From: Stenopsyche tienmushanensis
Taxonomy: Eukaryota; Arthropoda; Insecta; Trichoptera; Stenopsychidae
Reading direction: 5' to 3'
Length of the DNA: 64,000 nucleotides
Assembly: GCA_008973525.1 (NCBI GenBank)
Contig: WACJ01000115.1
Span: forward strand, 248,001 to 312,000
This document shows positions 11,940 to 24,734 of this stretch, piece by piece. Within the stretch, counting starts at the first letter, position 1. Every line of letters starts with the position of its first letter. The notes under the pieces were generated by a model. That model was not told the origin of the DNA. It saw nothing but the letters and a program-made list of their open reading frames with translations, and made no database searches. The position numbers and the translations under genes are program-made.

Positions 11940-13960
11940 GACGCCTGATGAATTTCATCTCGGTAGAATGTTTGCAATACAATTTATTTTTGAGCTATTG
12001 AAATAAAATGACTATTTATTATAAACAATCAAACAGATTAATCCAGAAGCAGAATTTAAAAGAAAATAATTTGCATCAACATTCTTGAATTGATATTCTG
12101 TATATTCCACGAGATATCACAAATTTGATCAAGACACAAGTACTTATATTTACTATACAAGACGATGGATTGATTCCTTGCAAATCCAATTGATGCACAT
12201 CCACACGCATACAACCTTTCAAGCTCTAATTGCGTATTTAATACGCGGCACAGAAGTCCACCCGAGGCCCATTTCACATACGACAGGTTTCGAGTTACGT
12301 CGCGTCGTTTAAAATTCCGATTCATCGCAATAAATATCGTATGTTTACATATTGCTCGAATAATTTCAAAACGGTGATTCAGCATTAGTCCCGATGCAAT
12401 TCGAAAATGAAGCTAGAAAGAATACTTACATGATGATGATGCAAAATAATGATTAAATATTAAATAATCAATCAATCGATAAAAAATATAATTATTAAGC
12501 TATCAATATGCGTAAAAACTGAGATAAATCAATTGAAAATAAAGTCATAAATTATATTTAAGGATAACAAAGATGAATCTGGCAATCTCATGCGCTGTAA
12601 TGATGTTAATTTAAATTTTATTTGGGAGATTCGTTTTTTCAAGTTTGATTTTTCAGTTTGCATCGTTATTAACCAGAAGCTTAGTATGTTTACCATTTTT
12701 TGCTTCTGCAAACTTATTATTGGCCATTGCACTAACTTAACAAATGCTCAATCGTTAATGCATTCATCGTAGTCGTACAATGGGTATATATCTGAGTCGA
12801 TGCTTTATCGTTGTGATGATTTATTGATTTGATACGATTATCAAACACCAAAGATACATTTAATTGATTTCAAACAAATTTTATAAATAAATTACTTTGT
12901 GATAAGATTAAGTAAGTGCGATACAAAGTATTGTACAGAGCTCACGAAAAATTGCATATTTTATTTATTGGAAAACTCACCTCGAAACACTCCTGTTTTT
13001 ATTTTTTAACTATATTATTAAGACAATTCCAAATAAAATGCCTTGGGTGGAGAGCTTGCGTCAATCTAATAGAGCATGAAAGGTTAATCGCAAGAATGTT
13101 ATGTCAATATGTTTTTTGTGTGATTAAACTGTTATAGATGTTTTTTCTTACTATTTTCAGCCGAATAAAATGAAAGCCAAAATTCGCATCCGTTATATTT
13201 ATTATTATAATGAAAGTATTGATAAAAACAAGTATTATGGTATTAAAGTCAGTCATACGAAACGTTCAAAATTTATTCCTTCAAATTTGTCTTATTTGGA
13301 AACCATTTTCATCCACTTTTTTTCTAATAAGTGTTTTGTTAATTGTCTATACATTTTTTGTGATATCATTATAACTATAGTTAAAATTAGTTTTTATGCA
13401 AATAATTGCAATTATAGAAGAAAAGTCGTTGAAATTTATTGACAGCTTCTCTAATGATTGATGAGTGCGATATGGGATTAATGGAGTATTAATAGATGAG
13501 GGTTAGCAAATCTGTTTATAAGGGCGATGAAATCGGTCGATAATATCTGCAGGATTAATGTAGCTTTTATGGTTGTAAGTAATTTATTTTACTCCAAATA
13601 TATATACACATTGAGTGTATAAGGGCGCACATTGCTATTGTATATATAGTTAGTTTTATAATCAATGATTTAAAACGGTTATCTGTGCATTTATGTGTTA
13701 TTTATAATTCAAGTTACCCATGCAAGAGCACGCTTACAATCACGTTGGCATTTACGAGTGATATCCATCCATGTTCACGGTAATATTGTCCAGGGCGACA
13801 GCGGCAATACTTCTGGGAACACGGAGGGATCATCAAAATTTTAAATATAAATAAACTTTACAAGCCCGGAAACGCCAATGAAATTGTGAAATTGATGATT
13901 TTGTGCCGATGGATTAGTCATATTATATAGTTGTGTAGAAATATTCATAAAAATGGGAGC
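11940..13960. other. Spacer, no gene seen
   Basis: Most is AT-rich with no content. The part at about 12060-12400 is less AT-rich and open for 109 codons on minus, but the peptide is not recognised and no splice logic supports it. Confidence 0.4.
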
Positions 13961-13965
13961 AGAAA

Positions 13966-14800
13966 ATGGAAAAAGATATGCTTTGCCTAGCTTGTCGCCA
14001 TTGTATAATGGTAATTATATTAGAAGCTGTAGTGAGTCAATCGCTTGGTCTGTCTAGTGCTCCTGATATCCAATTGTTTAAAAAGTCTAAGAAGAACTGG
14101 GACACAATTGATCAAAGTGATTATAAAAGAATAATTTATGATACCACGTCCTCAAATACCATAGAAAATGTTATTGCAGACAGGATTTATTTTGCTCAAA
14201 AACAACTTCAACTCTATCGACCTGGAGATGACTATAAAGAGTTACTGAATCTTTCCATGTTTTATTTGGGATGAATTCCTGAAAAAGGAGTTTCATTTAG
14301 GAGGCTTGTTAGCCTTCACCGTGCTAAAAGTGTGGTTAAAGCTGTGTTACTTGATTTTTTTTAAATATTTAAGCATGAGTTTAAACTAACGAAAAAGGAA
14401 ATGAAAGCAGTGAACGATATTTGTCTTTTCACGGTCGAAATATATACTGGTTTCAAAGCCCTGTGGTATATTAAGCCCCATGAAACGACTTACAATTATT
14501 AAAAGACCTGGTATCCTTTGAAAGGATAAATCAAACAATGGCCAAAATTGCCGCGAAAAAAATACTGGGCTATTTGTGGTACTTGTCGGAAGAGTTGGTG
14601 TCTTTTGCATTTTTGACGACGAACTTTCAGTTAAACACAAAAATATAATAGACGCACTAAGAATCGAAGGTGTAGAAGATTGCCCAAAAAGAAAAGCATT
14701 GATGTCGAACATATCACCGAAATTTTTGTTTTGTAAAAGCTTACAGAAAGACTTATCCTGAAGTATAAAAATCAACGCTTGTATTCTAAATATTTATGAT
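13966..14800 (+). pseudogene. Relic of a large transposon-borne protein (cc8K15.2-like)
   Basis: The first frame (13966-14274) reads LACRHCIMVIILEAVVSQSL, then GLSSAPDIQLFKKSKKNWD and DDYKELLNLSMFYLG. After frame changes it continues with EFKLTKKEMKAVNDICLFTV near 14375, then INQTMAKIAAKKILGYLWYL near 14530, and ends with SPKFLFCKSLQ near 14720. The order and wording match a repeated protein family common in arthropods and cnidarians, often annotated as cc8K15.2-like after a copy in a wasp bracovirus; I take this name from memory. Its biochemical role is not established as far as I know; it is usually treated as transposon-derived. At least three frameshifts or stops make this copy non-functional. 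Confidence 0.65.
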
Positions 14801-14829
14801 TTTAGTATTAAAAGGGAATATTTATTTGT

Positions 14830-16215
14830 AATCAAAACATTAATTTTACATGTAAATGTTTTATATTAATAAATACAAGCTAGTCATTAATACAGAGTTG
14901 TATTTTTTTAAATGATAATTCAACCCCACAATTCGACCCCTAAATATTATTGTTAAAAATTGAAAAAAATACTGAAATAGTTTTTATGCTGGAAAAACAA
15001 ATATGATGACCGGTAGAATATTCGAAAATAATTTTTTTGACCCAAATAAGGACCAGCCTACACCTTATTCAAAAAATAGTTATTCAAATTTTATCCAATA
15101 CACAACCCATTTGATTTGAAAATGATTATGAATATTTTGGCCCAAGATCTAAATGCAATTGTATATAAATACAAGTGTTCGCCGTGTAAAGTTGTCAAAA
15201 ATCAATCGAATATTTGTAATGACGTATGATGGGATTTGCGACAACCAATACCAATCTCATTTCAGGATAAAATCTCGAGGAAATAACCGGCACGCTGAAT
15301 ATCCTGGATAAATCCGATGGAATCGAAATATTCATATTTTTGCGTGATAAAAAAACGAATCCAATTAGAAACCCATCTTAAACGCAAAACATTTAGATGC
15401 TAAATAAAATTTGATGTAATATATATTCTTAATATGAGTAAAAATATTCATCATTTTACATTATCAAAATATTATAGCCTTAATAGCATTCGAGACTTAT
15501 AACTTATGTTATATATATACAAAATTCACCATATGAATTTTGCCATATGATGTACCACAGAACTTTTGATTGCAAAATAGAACCTGTTCTATAGAAATAT
15601 TAAACATTCTCTATCGTTTATATAATTTTTAGAAAAGGTCATACGACTATATGATCCACTAAAAGACTATGGGTAAAAATACATATCTCTTTATTTTTGA
15701 GAAATTATCAAAAAACAGATGAGGAAAACCCTCGTTAACAGAACATTGACAAATGTGCCAAAATTATTCTCAAAACATTTTCTTTTTGTAATAAAGTACT
15801 TTTTGAACTCTCAAAAAATTTAACACATGACAATCTATTTTGGCGAACATTCGGTAGAATCTTTCCATGATGAGGATTAAAAGAGTCCGTAAATATTTAT
15901 TATTGGGGAATTATACTGGAAAATAAATCATATTTATTTTAATCAATCATCACTTTCCGATTTCCATCCGAAATAAAGTCAGGTTGATTAATCTACCGTC
16001 TTTATATATGGATCCGCTACCCTTGCATTTATTATGAAAGTATGTAACGTGATTTGTTTTATTCATACTCGTAATTAAATTCAAAAGTGTCCAGAATAAA
16101 AATTATCCGGAGCTAAATGCGATTGAGCGTTGTTCGTTTTACGTAACATATTTATCAGGACTTCGGATTAGGTTCAAATTGGACATGTACTTGGATTAGT
16201 AATATTTTCCGCTTT
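14830..16215. other. AT-rich spacer, no gene seen
   Basis: No supported coding sequence, RNA gene or element end. Confidence 0.4.
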
Positions 16216-16331
16216 TACATATGTGTATGGAAAATCGGGTTATTCTACTTTTCACATCCACAGCATGGATTCAAATTATTTTTGTTCGTTCTCTCTTTTT
16301 CGTAGTTTTCAGCATGGACTGCAGGTGTCGG

Positions 16332-16349
16332 CTTCCGGTTGACCGGAAG
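16332..16349. promoter_or_regulatory. Inverted pair of ETS-like sites
   Basis: CTTCCGGT-TG-ACCGGAAG is a perfect 8-bp inverted pair, each half matching the known ETS-factor site ACCGGAAGT. GCTTCCTGGG and TATGCGCAG follow closely. The surrounding 16.22-16.54 kb is less AT-rich than average and open for 105 codons on plus without recognisable protein. It could be a promoter fragment or the 5' part of the hAT element that starts about 450 bp downstream. Function is inferred only. Confidence 0.35.
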
Positions 16350-16818
16350 TGCTTCCTGGGTATGCGCAGTTTTGTTCCCACTGATGGATCTTGGAGCTTG
16401 ACAAGTTTTCGAATCAGAAAACTTTATAACGAATTCGTTCTCGCTAGTCGTAATGAAAAATGTTGGACCAAGTTTTTTCATTACTCGAAACAAAGCTTTT
16501 TTATACAAACAACGTCTGAAGTCGTTGAACTGCAGTAGTGGCTATACCGAAACAATTTAGGTATTTTAGCAAGTATTCGTTTAAAAGTCAGTTCGTGTCT
16601 TGGTTTATTTACGACAATTTTTAAACGTCTTGGATCGTATAATGTCTATTAATTAAAAACCTACCCCTCTATTATTAACAAATAGACGCAGCTTACTGTG
16701 GAATTAAAGCTGTCTAACTTTCATAATTTTCTATTTTAAGCTAATTTGACCGATTATACTTAAAAAAAACGACATAAATGAGATTGTTTAAGTTTTTATT
16801 GATTCTTCCTGCCTGGTT

Positions 16819-17330
16819 ATGTTTTCAGCGATACGATACCTTATAAATCAGGGGCTCAGTTGTATGTCTGTGAAATATATTCATTCAGATGATATCAGAG
16901 AAGAGTTCCTATTTTGTAGTAGATTTGAAACTACTACAAAAAGTGAAGATATTATGGAGAAGATAAATACGTTTTTTGAAACTGGAGGATTAAAATGGAA
17001 AAACATATGTGGCGTTTGTGTGGATCGTGCGCCATCTATGTTTGGGTCAAAATTGAGCTTTCAGAAAATAGTTAAAGAACTAGCTCCCCAAGCAAGAGAA
17101 ATCCACTGCAAGATTTACCGGTATGTCCCAGGCCAGTAAAAGTCTTCTAACTCTTTCCAACTAAAAAACTGGCGAAAAAAATGCGAACATAACCATGTTT
17201 GAAAAACTCTACAGTGTGATAGATGAATCTGAAGATGAAACTTTGAACGAAGAGATTTCTGGACATCTCGAATCCTTTGAAAACGAACTACAGCGTCACT
17301 TCCCTGAGCTGAAGAAGAAACTACATTGAC
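16819..17330 (+). pseudogene. hAT transposase fragment, ZBED5-like
   Basis: The piece reads LSCMSVKYIHSDDIREEFLF, then ETTTKSEDIMEKINTFFETG, then WKNICGVCVDRAPSM and APQAREIHCKIYR. This is the middle of the RNase H-like catalytic domain of hAT transposases of the ZBED5/GTF2IRD2-like branch; the Asp in GVCVDRA corresponds to a catalytic position in the family. After a stop at 17138 and a frame change, ITMFEKLYSVIDESEDETL and LESFENELQRHFPELKKK (about 17190-17325) match the later helical part. The BED finger and the C-terminal dimerisation region are missing. It is a different copy from the element at 49.7 kb. Confidence 0.8.
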
Positions 17331-17464
17331 ATAAAATCTATTCTCTGCTTCCCTTAATTTAACCATCATTCCCGATGAATTCTTGGATTAGTGGAATGAT
17401 TCCTCGGCTTGTTTTAATGGGAAATTGTTCATACAATTCTGGTGTGGTATGTATCATTCATACT

Positions 17465-17640
17465 TAAACGAAAAAAAAAATTTGCACATAAACAATGGTT
17501 GTACTAATTCTATAATCTTTACGAATGTACACAAAACAACTCATCAAAGTTTCATTGTAATCGGATGAATGATATAGAAACGCATACGGAACAAACGAAC
17601 AAACAAACAAATATACATTATTTTTTATATATATAATATA
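17465..17640 (+). repeat. Tail-type dispersed repeat
   Basis: CATAAACAATGGTTGTACTA, GTAATCGGATGAATGATATA and CGCATACGGAACAAAC occur in order, followed by AAAC runs and TATATA. The reverse complement of 62.34-62.47 kb has the same three blocks at the same order and near-same spacing. It follows the hAT relic by about 130 bp, probably by chance. Confidence 0.7.
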
Positions 17641-18200
17641 GATAATAACTTTTTCAGAAGCTTTTACGTAAAAAAAATCCGATTAGTGGAACAAAAAAAT
17701 AAAATGACGGCTAGGAGTGTAAAATAACATATGCCATGACCAGTGGCAATTAATTGTATTAGTTTTTATCCAATGTCTTAGAACCTATTGGTTTGAATCG
17801 ATAATCATATGTTATGAAAAAAATAATCAATATACTAAACAATGAAATATAAAATATTTTCTGAGCTAAAATAACGTCATAATAACAAAAAAATGTTATC
17901 AATGGCAGAACCTTACCATTTTGGGATCATCCAACACATGTGGTAATACTCGTAAAAGTATTATCTCTCCAGCGCCCAAATATGGCAACTATTGAAATAT
18001 ATTACGTATCGATTAATATTTGAAATGAGTTCATCGAATGTGCAATATAGCACGGGGAATATATGACGATCATTAAAGTTTGACGTCTATTATGTCGGTT
18101 TATGCCTTTACTGAAATTACGTTCTCTGGATATTACAAATTGCTATATAGTTTTCAGGTATGAAGTTGTCTAAAGATGCAAGTAGGGAATCCAATCCAAA
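17641..18200. other. AT-rich spacer, no gene seen
   Basis: No coding sequence, RNA gene or element end recognised. Confidence 0.4.
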
Positions 18201-18204
18201 GCCA

Positions 18205-18248
18205 AAGTTTCGATCCCAGGATCAGCCCACGGGATCCCGGGATCGAGA
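18205..18248. repeat. GATCCC-type imperfect palindrome
   Basis: TCGATCCCAGGATC near the left pairs with GATCCCGGGATCGA on the right with one mismatch, around a short loop. Repeated GATCCCGGGATC-type sequence is often seen near hAT element ends, but no transposase or target duplication was found here. Confidence 0.5.
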
Positions 18249-18699
18249 TTTTCAATAGTTTAAGAAATGACATTGATACATTTGATCAAAAATTACCAAT
18301 AAGTCCATTTGTTTAATATAAAAAATGACTTTAAGGCAAAATAATTTTATTTATTTAAGAAAAGATAAAAATACGATTCAAAAATATCGCGTGAGCCCTC
18401 ATTTTCGTATAAAACCATCAATGTGACTGATAAAATTCCTTTCTGCTGAGACACGGACTAAAGCTCGCAAAATTACCGATTTCCCAACAAATTATTTATT
18501 TGCGTCGCTGCAGATGAATACTTATATACTATAATACTATGATGTGATTCGTAATTATAGAAATACATAAATTCTGAACCCCGTATCTATTATATTTCAT
18601 ATCGATATTCTCATTATTAGAGTCGAGGTGTAGTAAATACATCACCGGTAGGGAAAGGTTAATATAACAATTTGAAAAACATATATGTATACATAGATT

Positions 18700-18775
18700 A
18701 GACAGTTACTGCCCCTAGGCGTCACATAAGCTCGTCAATTAATAATTACGCCACTGTTTCCAAGCATCCAGATTT
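18700..18775 (-). mobile_element. Possible element terminus (CAGTGGCGTA type)
   Basis: On minus the sequence begins CAGTGGCGTAATTATTAATT and continues through GACGCCTAGGGGCAGTAAC. Many hAT-like elements begin CAGTGGCGTA. The partner end was not found, so this is a weak call. Confidence 0.3.
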
Positions 18776-19640
18776 CGGCAGGAATGTCTCAATTTAGTAG
18801 CCTTCATTGTTTTGGTGAGGTGTAGGATTTCTGTTAGATAAAAATTTCAATCACGAATTTTTCGGTATTACGTTTATTAATTCCGGGATTCATGACACAA
18901 TTTCTCATCCGATAACAATTGAGAACACTCTGAATTTTGGACAAAATAAAACATCAAATTTTAATGAGGTGACTCTCGCGTTTTCTTAAATTTAATTCGT
19001 GATTAGCGGCTTAATAAGATTAAACAACGATCTACTTATTGAAATTGCTCTTCTGTTCAGGCTGTTGGTTCAATTGTGTAACACTCTACGAGGGTTGTAA
19101 AGCGTTCCATTTTAAGCTTAAGTATGCACACCCTATGTATGTTAAGATAATAGCTTAGTTTTCACACTTTCGCCTTTGTGGTAGAAACCATCCCTCATCA
19201 TCAATGTAAACTGTGCCAAGTTTGCGGACGAGCTGGTGACACGTGATTGATAGAGACGGTTACTTCTAACCCTGCGAGAATGTTCAAATTATTTTTGACT
19301 GATGAATATGTAATTATAGTTAACATAATTTACATTTGTAGACATTCATGGGATATAGCGTGTCACAATTTAAATAAATTTACAGAAGAGTTCCAGATCT
19401 TCGATAGATGACAATTATAATATAAATAGATTAAAAATGTATTACTACGTTTTGGAAATTTTATTACGATTTTTTTATATAATTACTGTCTTCAAACTTC
19501 AAATTTTCTAAAAAAAAAGTAGAGTTAGTATGAAACTAACTAGATTATAACAGAATTTCTAAGGACACTATATGGCGTATCTATGAGTTTTAAGAGTTGT
19601 CAATCTTCTTATTTGAATTTAAACATTACATTATATATTA
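18776..19640. other. AT-rich spacer, no gene seen
   Basis: No recognisable content. Confidence 0.4.
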
Positions 19641-19644
19641 TTTG

Positions 19645-19765
19645 TACGAGGATCATCTAGAAAGTAAGATTGCAAGAGCTCAGGAGCTCGAATCCGGAGG
19701 AAAAAAGTGTTTTGAAGTTGACACGTCTGCCATGTAGAAGGAATCCTAACAGTCAGTTTATTTAA
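19645..19765 (+). mobile_element. Possible mariner terminus
   Basis: ACGAGGATCATCTAGAAAGT and AAGATTGCAAGAGCTCAGGA resemble the terminal and 5' untranslated part of some insect mariner elements. No transposase follows, so only the end would be left. Confidence 0.3.
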
Positions 19766-21380
19766 TCCCGCCTGTTATTTAATCCAGCCATCGAAAATTA
19801 TAAGCTTAAGTTAATGTTACAAAATCAAATTTAAAATAATATACTTAATACGTTAATAAAAAATATTAAAAATGGAATAAATAAATTACAATCAATATGA
19901 AACAATAATGATCAATTAAATTAATAAGGTCAGGCAATACCAACCCTTGACATTGGCAATCTTTTTTGAATGAATCACATTCAAATTATTCTCAAAAAAT
20001 AAAGAAGTTTGTTGATGATAGATGTTTTGGCATTCTAAAAATATAGTCAAGGTAATAAAGATTGCTATTATTGCCTGCAAATCGTTCATAACTGAAGTAA
20101 TTAAGGTGATATCTAATGATTTCTTTTGACCTGAGTACATCGGTACATAAAAATTAGCGATTTAAAAGTAAACCACCCTGAATGAACAATTTCATCACTG
20201 CTGAGGATCTTACGAAGAAAATAATCTTAAATTAGGAAATTTTCAATGAAAATGTATCCTCAATAAGAAGTTTATTTGATGAATTTCGATATCTTCAAGA
20301 TTTGTGATGAGAAATATACTCTAACTACGGTCAAATCATGCTCCATATGTTCACCTTTAGGCTGTGCGTATCGTGTGTAAGTAAAAATTTGTTTCGAACG
20401 AGATTCTACGGCAAGCTTTTATCTACATAAGAGCCGAAAAGGTTTATTTGCAACATGTTATATCTATAAATTAATACCGAATATATTATCTCACAAATTT
20501 AGTTTTGTTGGGAAAACTTTTATTCGGAGATCATGTACTTACTTGATGGTTATTCTGAATATAATAGAGGGACTCGAAAGTTTTAGTAAATTTTGAGAAC
20601 TTATGTTTGAGCTCAGTTTGTGTCCGGAAATATCTTTTTTTAGAACTATTATTTTAACACTATTTTTGTGCACATTTTTTTAAAAGGGAAAACTTTCCAA
20701 ACTTAAAACTAATGAAGTCCAGATCCGGAATCATAACCGGTTTTTTTTATATTCAGGTTAGAATGCAACAAAATTCAGTAAAATATTTTAAAAAAACGTT
20801 GCACTTAAATCCCCGATAATAGTCGATGAATTTCCATAAAATAATGACTTTCAAAATAAAACATTTTAGAAATCCTCTGAAGTATTATAGTGAACTCTAA
20901 TAAAAAAATTTACAATTATGGCAAAAATTATGATTAAAGCTTTGGTCTGCCTATTAGAATTTTCCACGAGGGGTGTACTGATATTAGTAGATTAAAAAAG
21001 GAAAAAAATGTCAACCGATCGATACATAAAATGTTAAGGACGCAGTTTAACTGCCGACATTATTCGGTACTGTAGTGCCATGGGATTTTTAGGACGCTAT
21101 GACTCATTAGTCACGCATTCTTTTTTGTAGCATGGTGTTATTACGTATTTAGGGAGTCCCTCGAACACATATCATCACGCTTTTATACGTAAACGTATAG
21201 GTGTAACCAATTTACAATGAAGAGATACTATTTAATCGATGAACGAAGTGCCCTACTGAAGATACTGTTCAGAGATTAAGCTGTTGTGCAAAAGCTATTT
21301 GGAATTGATGAGCCCCTTTGTTTCCTTTACTGATTTTACAAAGCTATGCATGAATTTTCTTTTGCGTTTATATTAATTAA
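19766..21380. other. AT-rich spacer, no gene seen
   Basis: A 74-codon frame on minus at 19916-20140 is open by chance-like composition. Nothing else recognised. Confidence 0.4.
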
Positions 21381-21384
21381 AACA

Positions 21385-21675
21385 AGGGCCTCGAACCGGA
21401 ACTGAACCGATTCGAAAATATCGGTTTTTTTGGTTTGATTCATCACATTTTACACAAAGGAGAATTTGATCGATTTTTGTTGTTGATATAAAATACGACC
21501 TTCATTCTTATGCAGAATTTGTTTGATTGCATTAATCTGATAGTACTATAAACATTTAAATGCATATATATATTTTAAAAAAAATCGGAATAAAAACCGT
21601 TACCGATCCGATAGAAATGCTTGGAACTAAACCGGAACGAAAACTGAAGTGAAATAAAATTTGTTCGAAGTCCAA
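21385..21675. repeat. CGGAACCGAA-type low-complexity MITE-like segment
   Basis: The left part has GAACCGGAACTGAACCGATT and ATCGGTTTTTTTGGTTTG. The right part has AAACCGTTACCGATCCGATA and GAACTAAACCGGAACGAAAA. Such CCGGAAC/CGGTTT tracts near both edges are seen in short non-autonomous hAT-like elements. Exact ends and a target duplication were not found. Confidence 0.35.
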
Positions 21676-21689
21676 ATTAAAATTATCTA

Positions 21690-22930
21690 ATCGAGATGTA
21701 TTTTTTTAAAAAAAATCCAATCATATGAATACAAACAGATAATGGCCGTTAATTATAACAGAAAGGAAAGATAAAAGGAAACCATTATCCTCGGAATTTA
21801 TTCATATCCAGAAAATCATTGATATTTTTTATGTATTATACATATTATCCCACGAAGAAAAGTTGAATAGCTGAAGGTTTTGAATTACATGGATTCATTT
21901 ACCTCTATTATTAGAACAAGAAATTGGAATGACACAGGTGGTTTATATAATTACAAATCAATAATCAATACGCAAAGCTATTTTATCAAGCGCAATTCCA
22001 TCATACAAACAAAAACAGTGTGACCCAAAATTTTGAATATTCTTTGAGAAAGAAAATCTGAATGTTGATTCATCCATCAACTTGATTATATAATATTGAA
22101 CAGTCCTATATTAATTTGTCAATTCATAAAAAGTATGTGTTTTTATTAAACTAATCAAATAATTACCATTTGAAAATATTTAAACGAGATAATTGGGCAG
22201 TGAATTAAAATATAGTTGGCATCTGTTTTACATGTTTTAAAAATGTATCTGACTCAAAAAACATCACTCGGGCCTCGTATAACACGTATATTATATGGTT
22301 CTGCAAAAACGTGTTATAAAATTAGGTTTTGCGTACCAAAAAAATAAAAGTTTATATGAGTATGTATGTTATTTATTTTAAATAAACATTGATATCAAAT
22401 AATATACAATTCATTCATCATATCACTTATAAATCTATATGTTTTATTATTTTTAAAGATCTGTTGTGGGTTAAAAATCATTCATTAATTGTTTTTTAAT
22501 GTGAAACATGTAGCTACTTCGCTGCAACTACTTTCTGATTAGATTATGATAGATTCATTTAATATTTCAACTTATTCCACATATTATAGCCACAGATTTT
22601 TCCATCAAAATTTTGAAATGGATTTTATTCCTTTTCTCAGATGCAGAAACAATATCGACACAATTTCGAATAGAATATTTTCCCCAGATTTTTGGAAGTG
22701 CTAAATTTTCATCTTGATCGATGTATCCTAATATTTTTTCAAATGTTCGACGAATACAATATGTCTTAAATATTGAAATTATACCTAGGTGTAAGGATTT
22801 TATCAGTTAACCCCTGATCTAGGGCACTAGAATCTATTATATTTGCATATGATTTCTAAATGGGAATGTTGTAATATCAATAAATACATTGATATCTATC
22901 AACTAATATAACAACTTGACTAACGATAAT
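21690..22930. other. AT-rich spacer, no gene seen
   Basis: No recognisable coding, RNA or element content. Confidence 0.4.
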
Positions 22931-22939
22931 ATATTATTT

Positions 22940-23800
22940 CATCATAACATATCGGTCAATAAGTTAGTGGGGTAATAAGAAATTAGCACCACTATAAACA
23001 AATATTTTTAGGAAGTATTAATCTTTAAATAATACGTATCAAAATTTCATAACAATTTGAAGTTCAGTTAACAAGTTACAGTGATTTTAGTGACGTTACT
23101 TTTGTAATTTTTAAAATAATCAGAAATTCGTGTGTTCATAAAGACTTGCTTTTTAGCAGGAAAAAGTATCGTTCAAGTAAAACAATGGCTTAACAAGTGT
23201 TCTTCGGACTCGAGACAAATGGCAGATAAGTGATTTGATGATTTATGGACGATTGAAATTGATTGAAGAAGTGATTGATTGAAATTTGACAGCTGTTCCA
23301 GAAAACATAAAAAAGTCCACAAAATAGTTTTAGCTGATCGTAAATTGAAGTTGCGTGAGATACCTGACACCTTAACGATATGGAAAGACAGTGCATTTGC
23401 TATTTTGTATAAAAATTGTCTATGAAAAAGCTCTATTCAATCAAAAACAATTCAGAGCTCTATTTGGAGCTGTTTTAGTGCAAAAAAAGGATTTTTTCTT
23501 ATGGCATGTGGCATTAGACAAAATTTGGATTCATCACTATATTCTAAACTCAAATCGTTAGTTAGCTGAATAGACAGCAAGCGGCGAAAGCCGCCCAAAG
23601 CGACCAAAAACGCAAATGTCTGCTTAGCAAAACACAAAAAAACGCCCCAAATTAAGATGAAAAAAGTTATTTATTACCAAGACAATGCACCATGTCACAA
23701 GTCGATCGCAACAATGGAAAAATTGTACAAATCCAAAATACAGTGGAAATTCGTCAAAAAGTTCTGGTTTTAATGGTCATCCCACGAACTTATCGACCGT
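22940..23800 (+). pseudogene. Mariner transposase, near full-length relic
   Basis: The N-terminal part begins near 23160 (VQVKQWLNKCS). ADRKLKLREIPDTL near 23330 is the second helix-turn-helix region. LWHVALDKIWIHHYILNSNR near 23500 holds the first catalytic region, with Asp kept but the usual DETW changed to DKIW. ESRPKRPKTQMSA follows, then YYQDNAPCHKSIATMEKLYK near 23675 with the second Asp. The third-Asp motif should follow but is replaced by SSHEL. Frames change repeatedly. The wording fits the mauritiana/irritans side of the family. Upstream sequence from 22940 matches the area before the fragment at 51.1 kb, so the 5' untranslated part is kept. Confidence 0.85.
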
Positions 23801-24124
23801 ATCATTTATTATAATATATATTGTTATATGCCAGAAAAATTAAGGGTGATCAAATAACTTTCAGCTAGTCACATTTTGGATAATGAGATTGCAGTGGGTT
23901 GTTCAAACTTAATTGCAGTTTCAATTATTATAAAATCAGTTAATCATCCCTGGGAAGATTATTTATTAGAATTTAAATTAAAGAATACAAATTGTGATTG
24001 GGTGCTGCTAATTAATTGTTTTAATTGAAATTGAAACCCTGTTTTATACTGTGTTGAATATATCATTATTTGTGTTTACTAAGTACCATTTGCGGGAAGT
24101 TTTAGTTTTCTGCTTTAATTGGGA

Positions 24125-24730
24125 AAGTGTAGCTGAAGCGCATCAAACGCTTGTGGAAGTTTATGGTGATAATGCTCCAACTTTCGAAGGCAAAGAAATT
24201 CGAAGATAAAGAATTGGAGCCATTACTCGATGAAGATCCGAATCAAATGCAAAAGAAGCTTGCAGAATCATTGATAGTGACTCAACAAGCAGTTTTTGCA
24301 TGATTGAAATTCATGAAAATGATTCAAAAGCAAGGCAATTAGGTACCTCATAAACTTAAAACGAGAGACATTAAAGGGCGATTTTTTACTTACGAGCAGT
24401 TGATTTAAAGGCAACAAAAAAGGTTTTTTTATATCAGATTATGACTGGGGATGAGAAATGGTTACTCTACAACAATTCCAAGAAGAAAAAAATATTACAC
24501 TAGGGCCAATCAATCGTTGCCATCGATTTCAACATCAACACCAAAGCCGAATATTAATGATTCGAAGGTTATGCTGTATATCTGGTGGAACCAAAAGGGT
24601 GTTTCACATCAAAAAGTATTTGGATAGATAATTCAAATGATATTATTGCTTTTCAAAGGAGTTGTATCACCGAACTAACGACACAAAAAAAATCACTCTT
24701 ATTGATTTGGACATGGTTACGCTGAATATA
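24125..24730 (+). pseudogene. Mariner transposase of a second subfamily (relic)
   Basis: The reading SVAEAHQTLVEVYGDNAPT is followed by KKFEDKELEPLLDEDPNQMQ and KLAESLIVTQQAVFA, both DNA-binding helix regions. MIQKQGN and VPHKLKTRDIKGRFFTYEQL follow. MTGDEKWLLYN near 24441-24475 keeps the first catalytic Asp. STPKPNINDSKVMLYIWWNQ and KGV lead towards the core. The second and third Asp motifs are missing, so the 3' third is lost. The wording differs from the mariner just upstream, so this is a separate insertion of another subfamily. Confidence 0.85.
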
Positions 24731-24734
24731 CTAT

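Noticed and set aside
12056..12385. 109-codon open frame on minus
   Set aside because: Peptide is not recognised and has no domain; region is only mildly less AT-rich. Kept as spacer.
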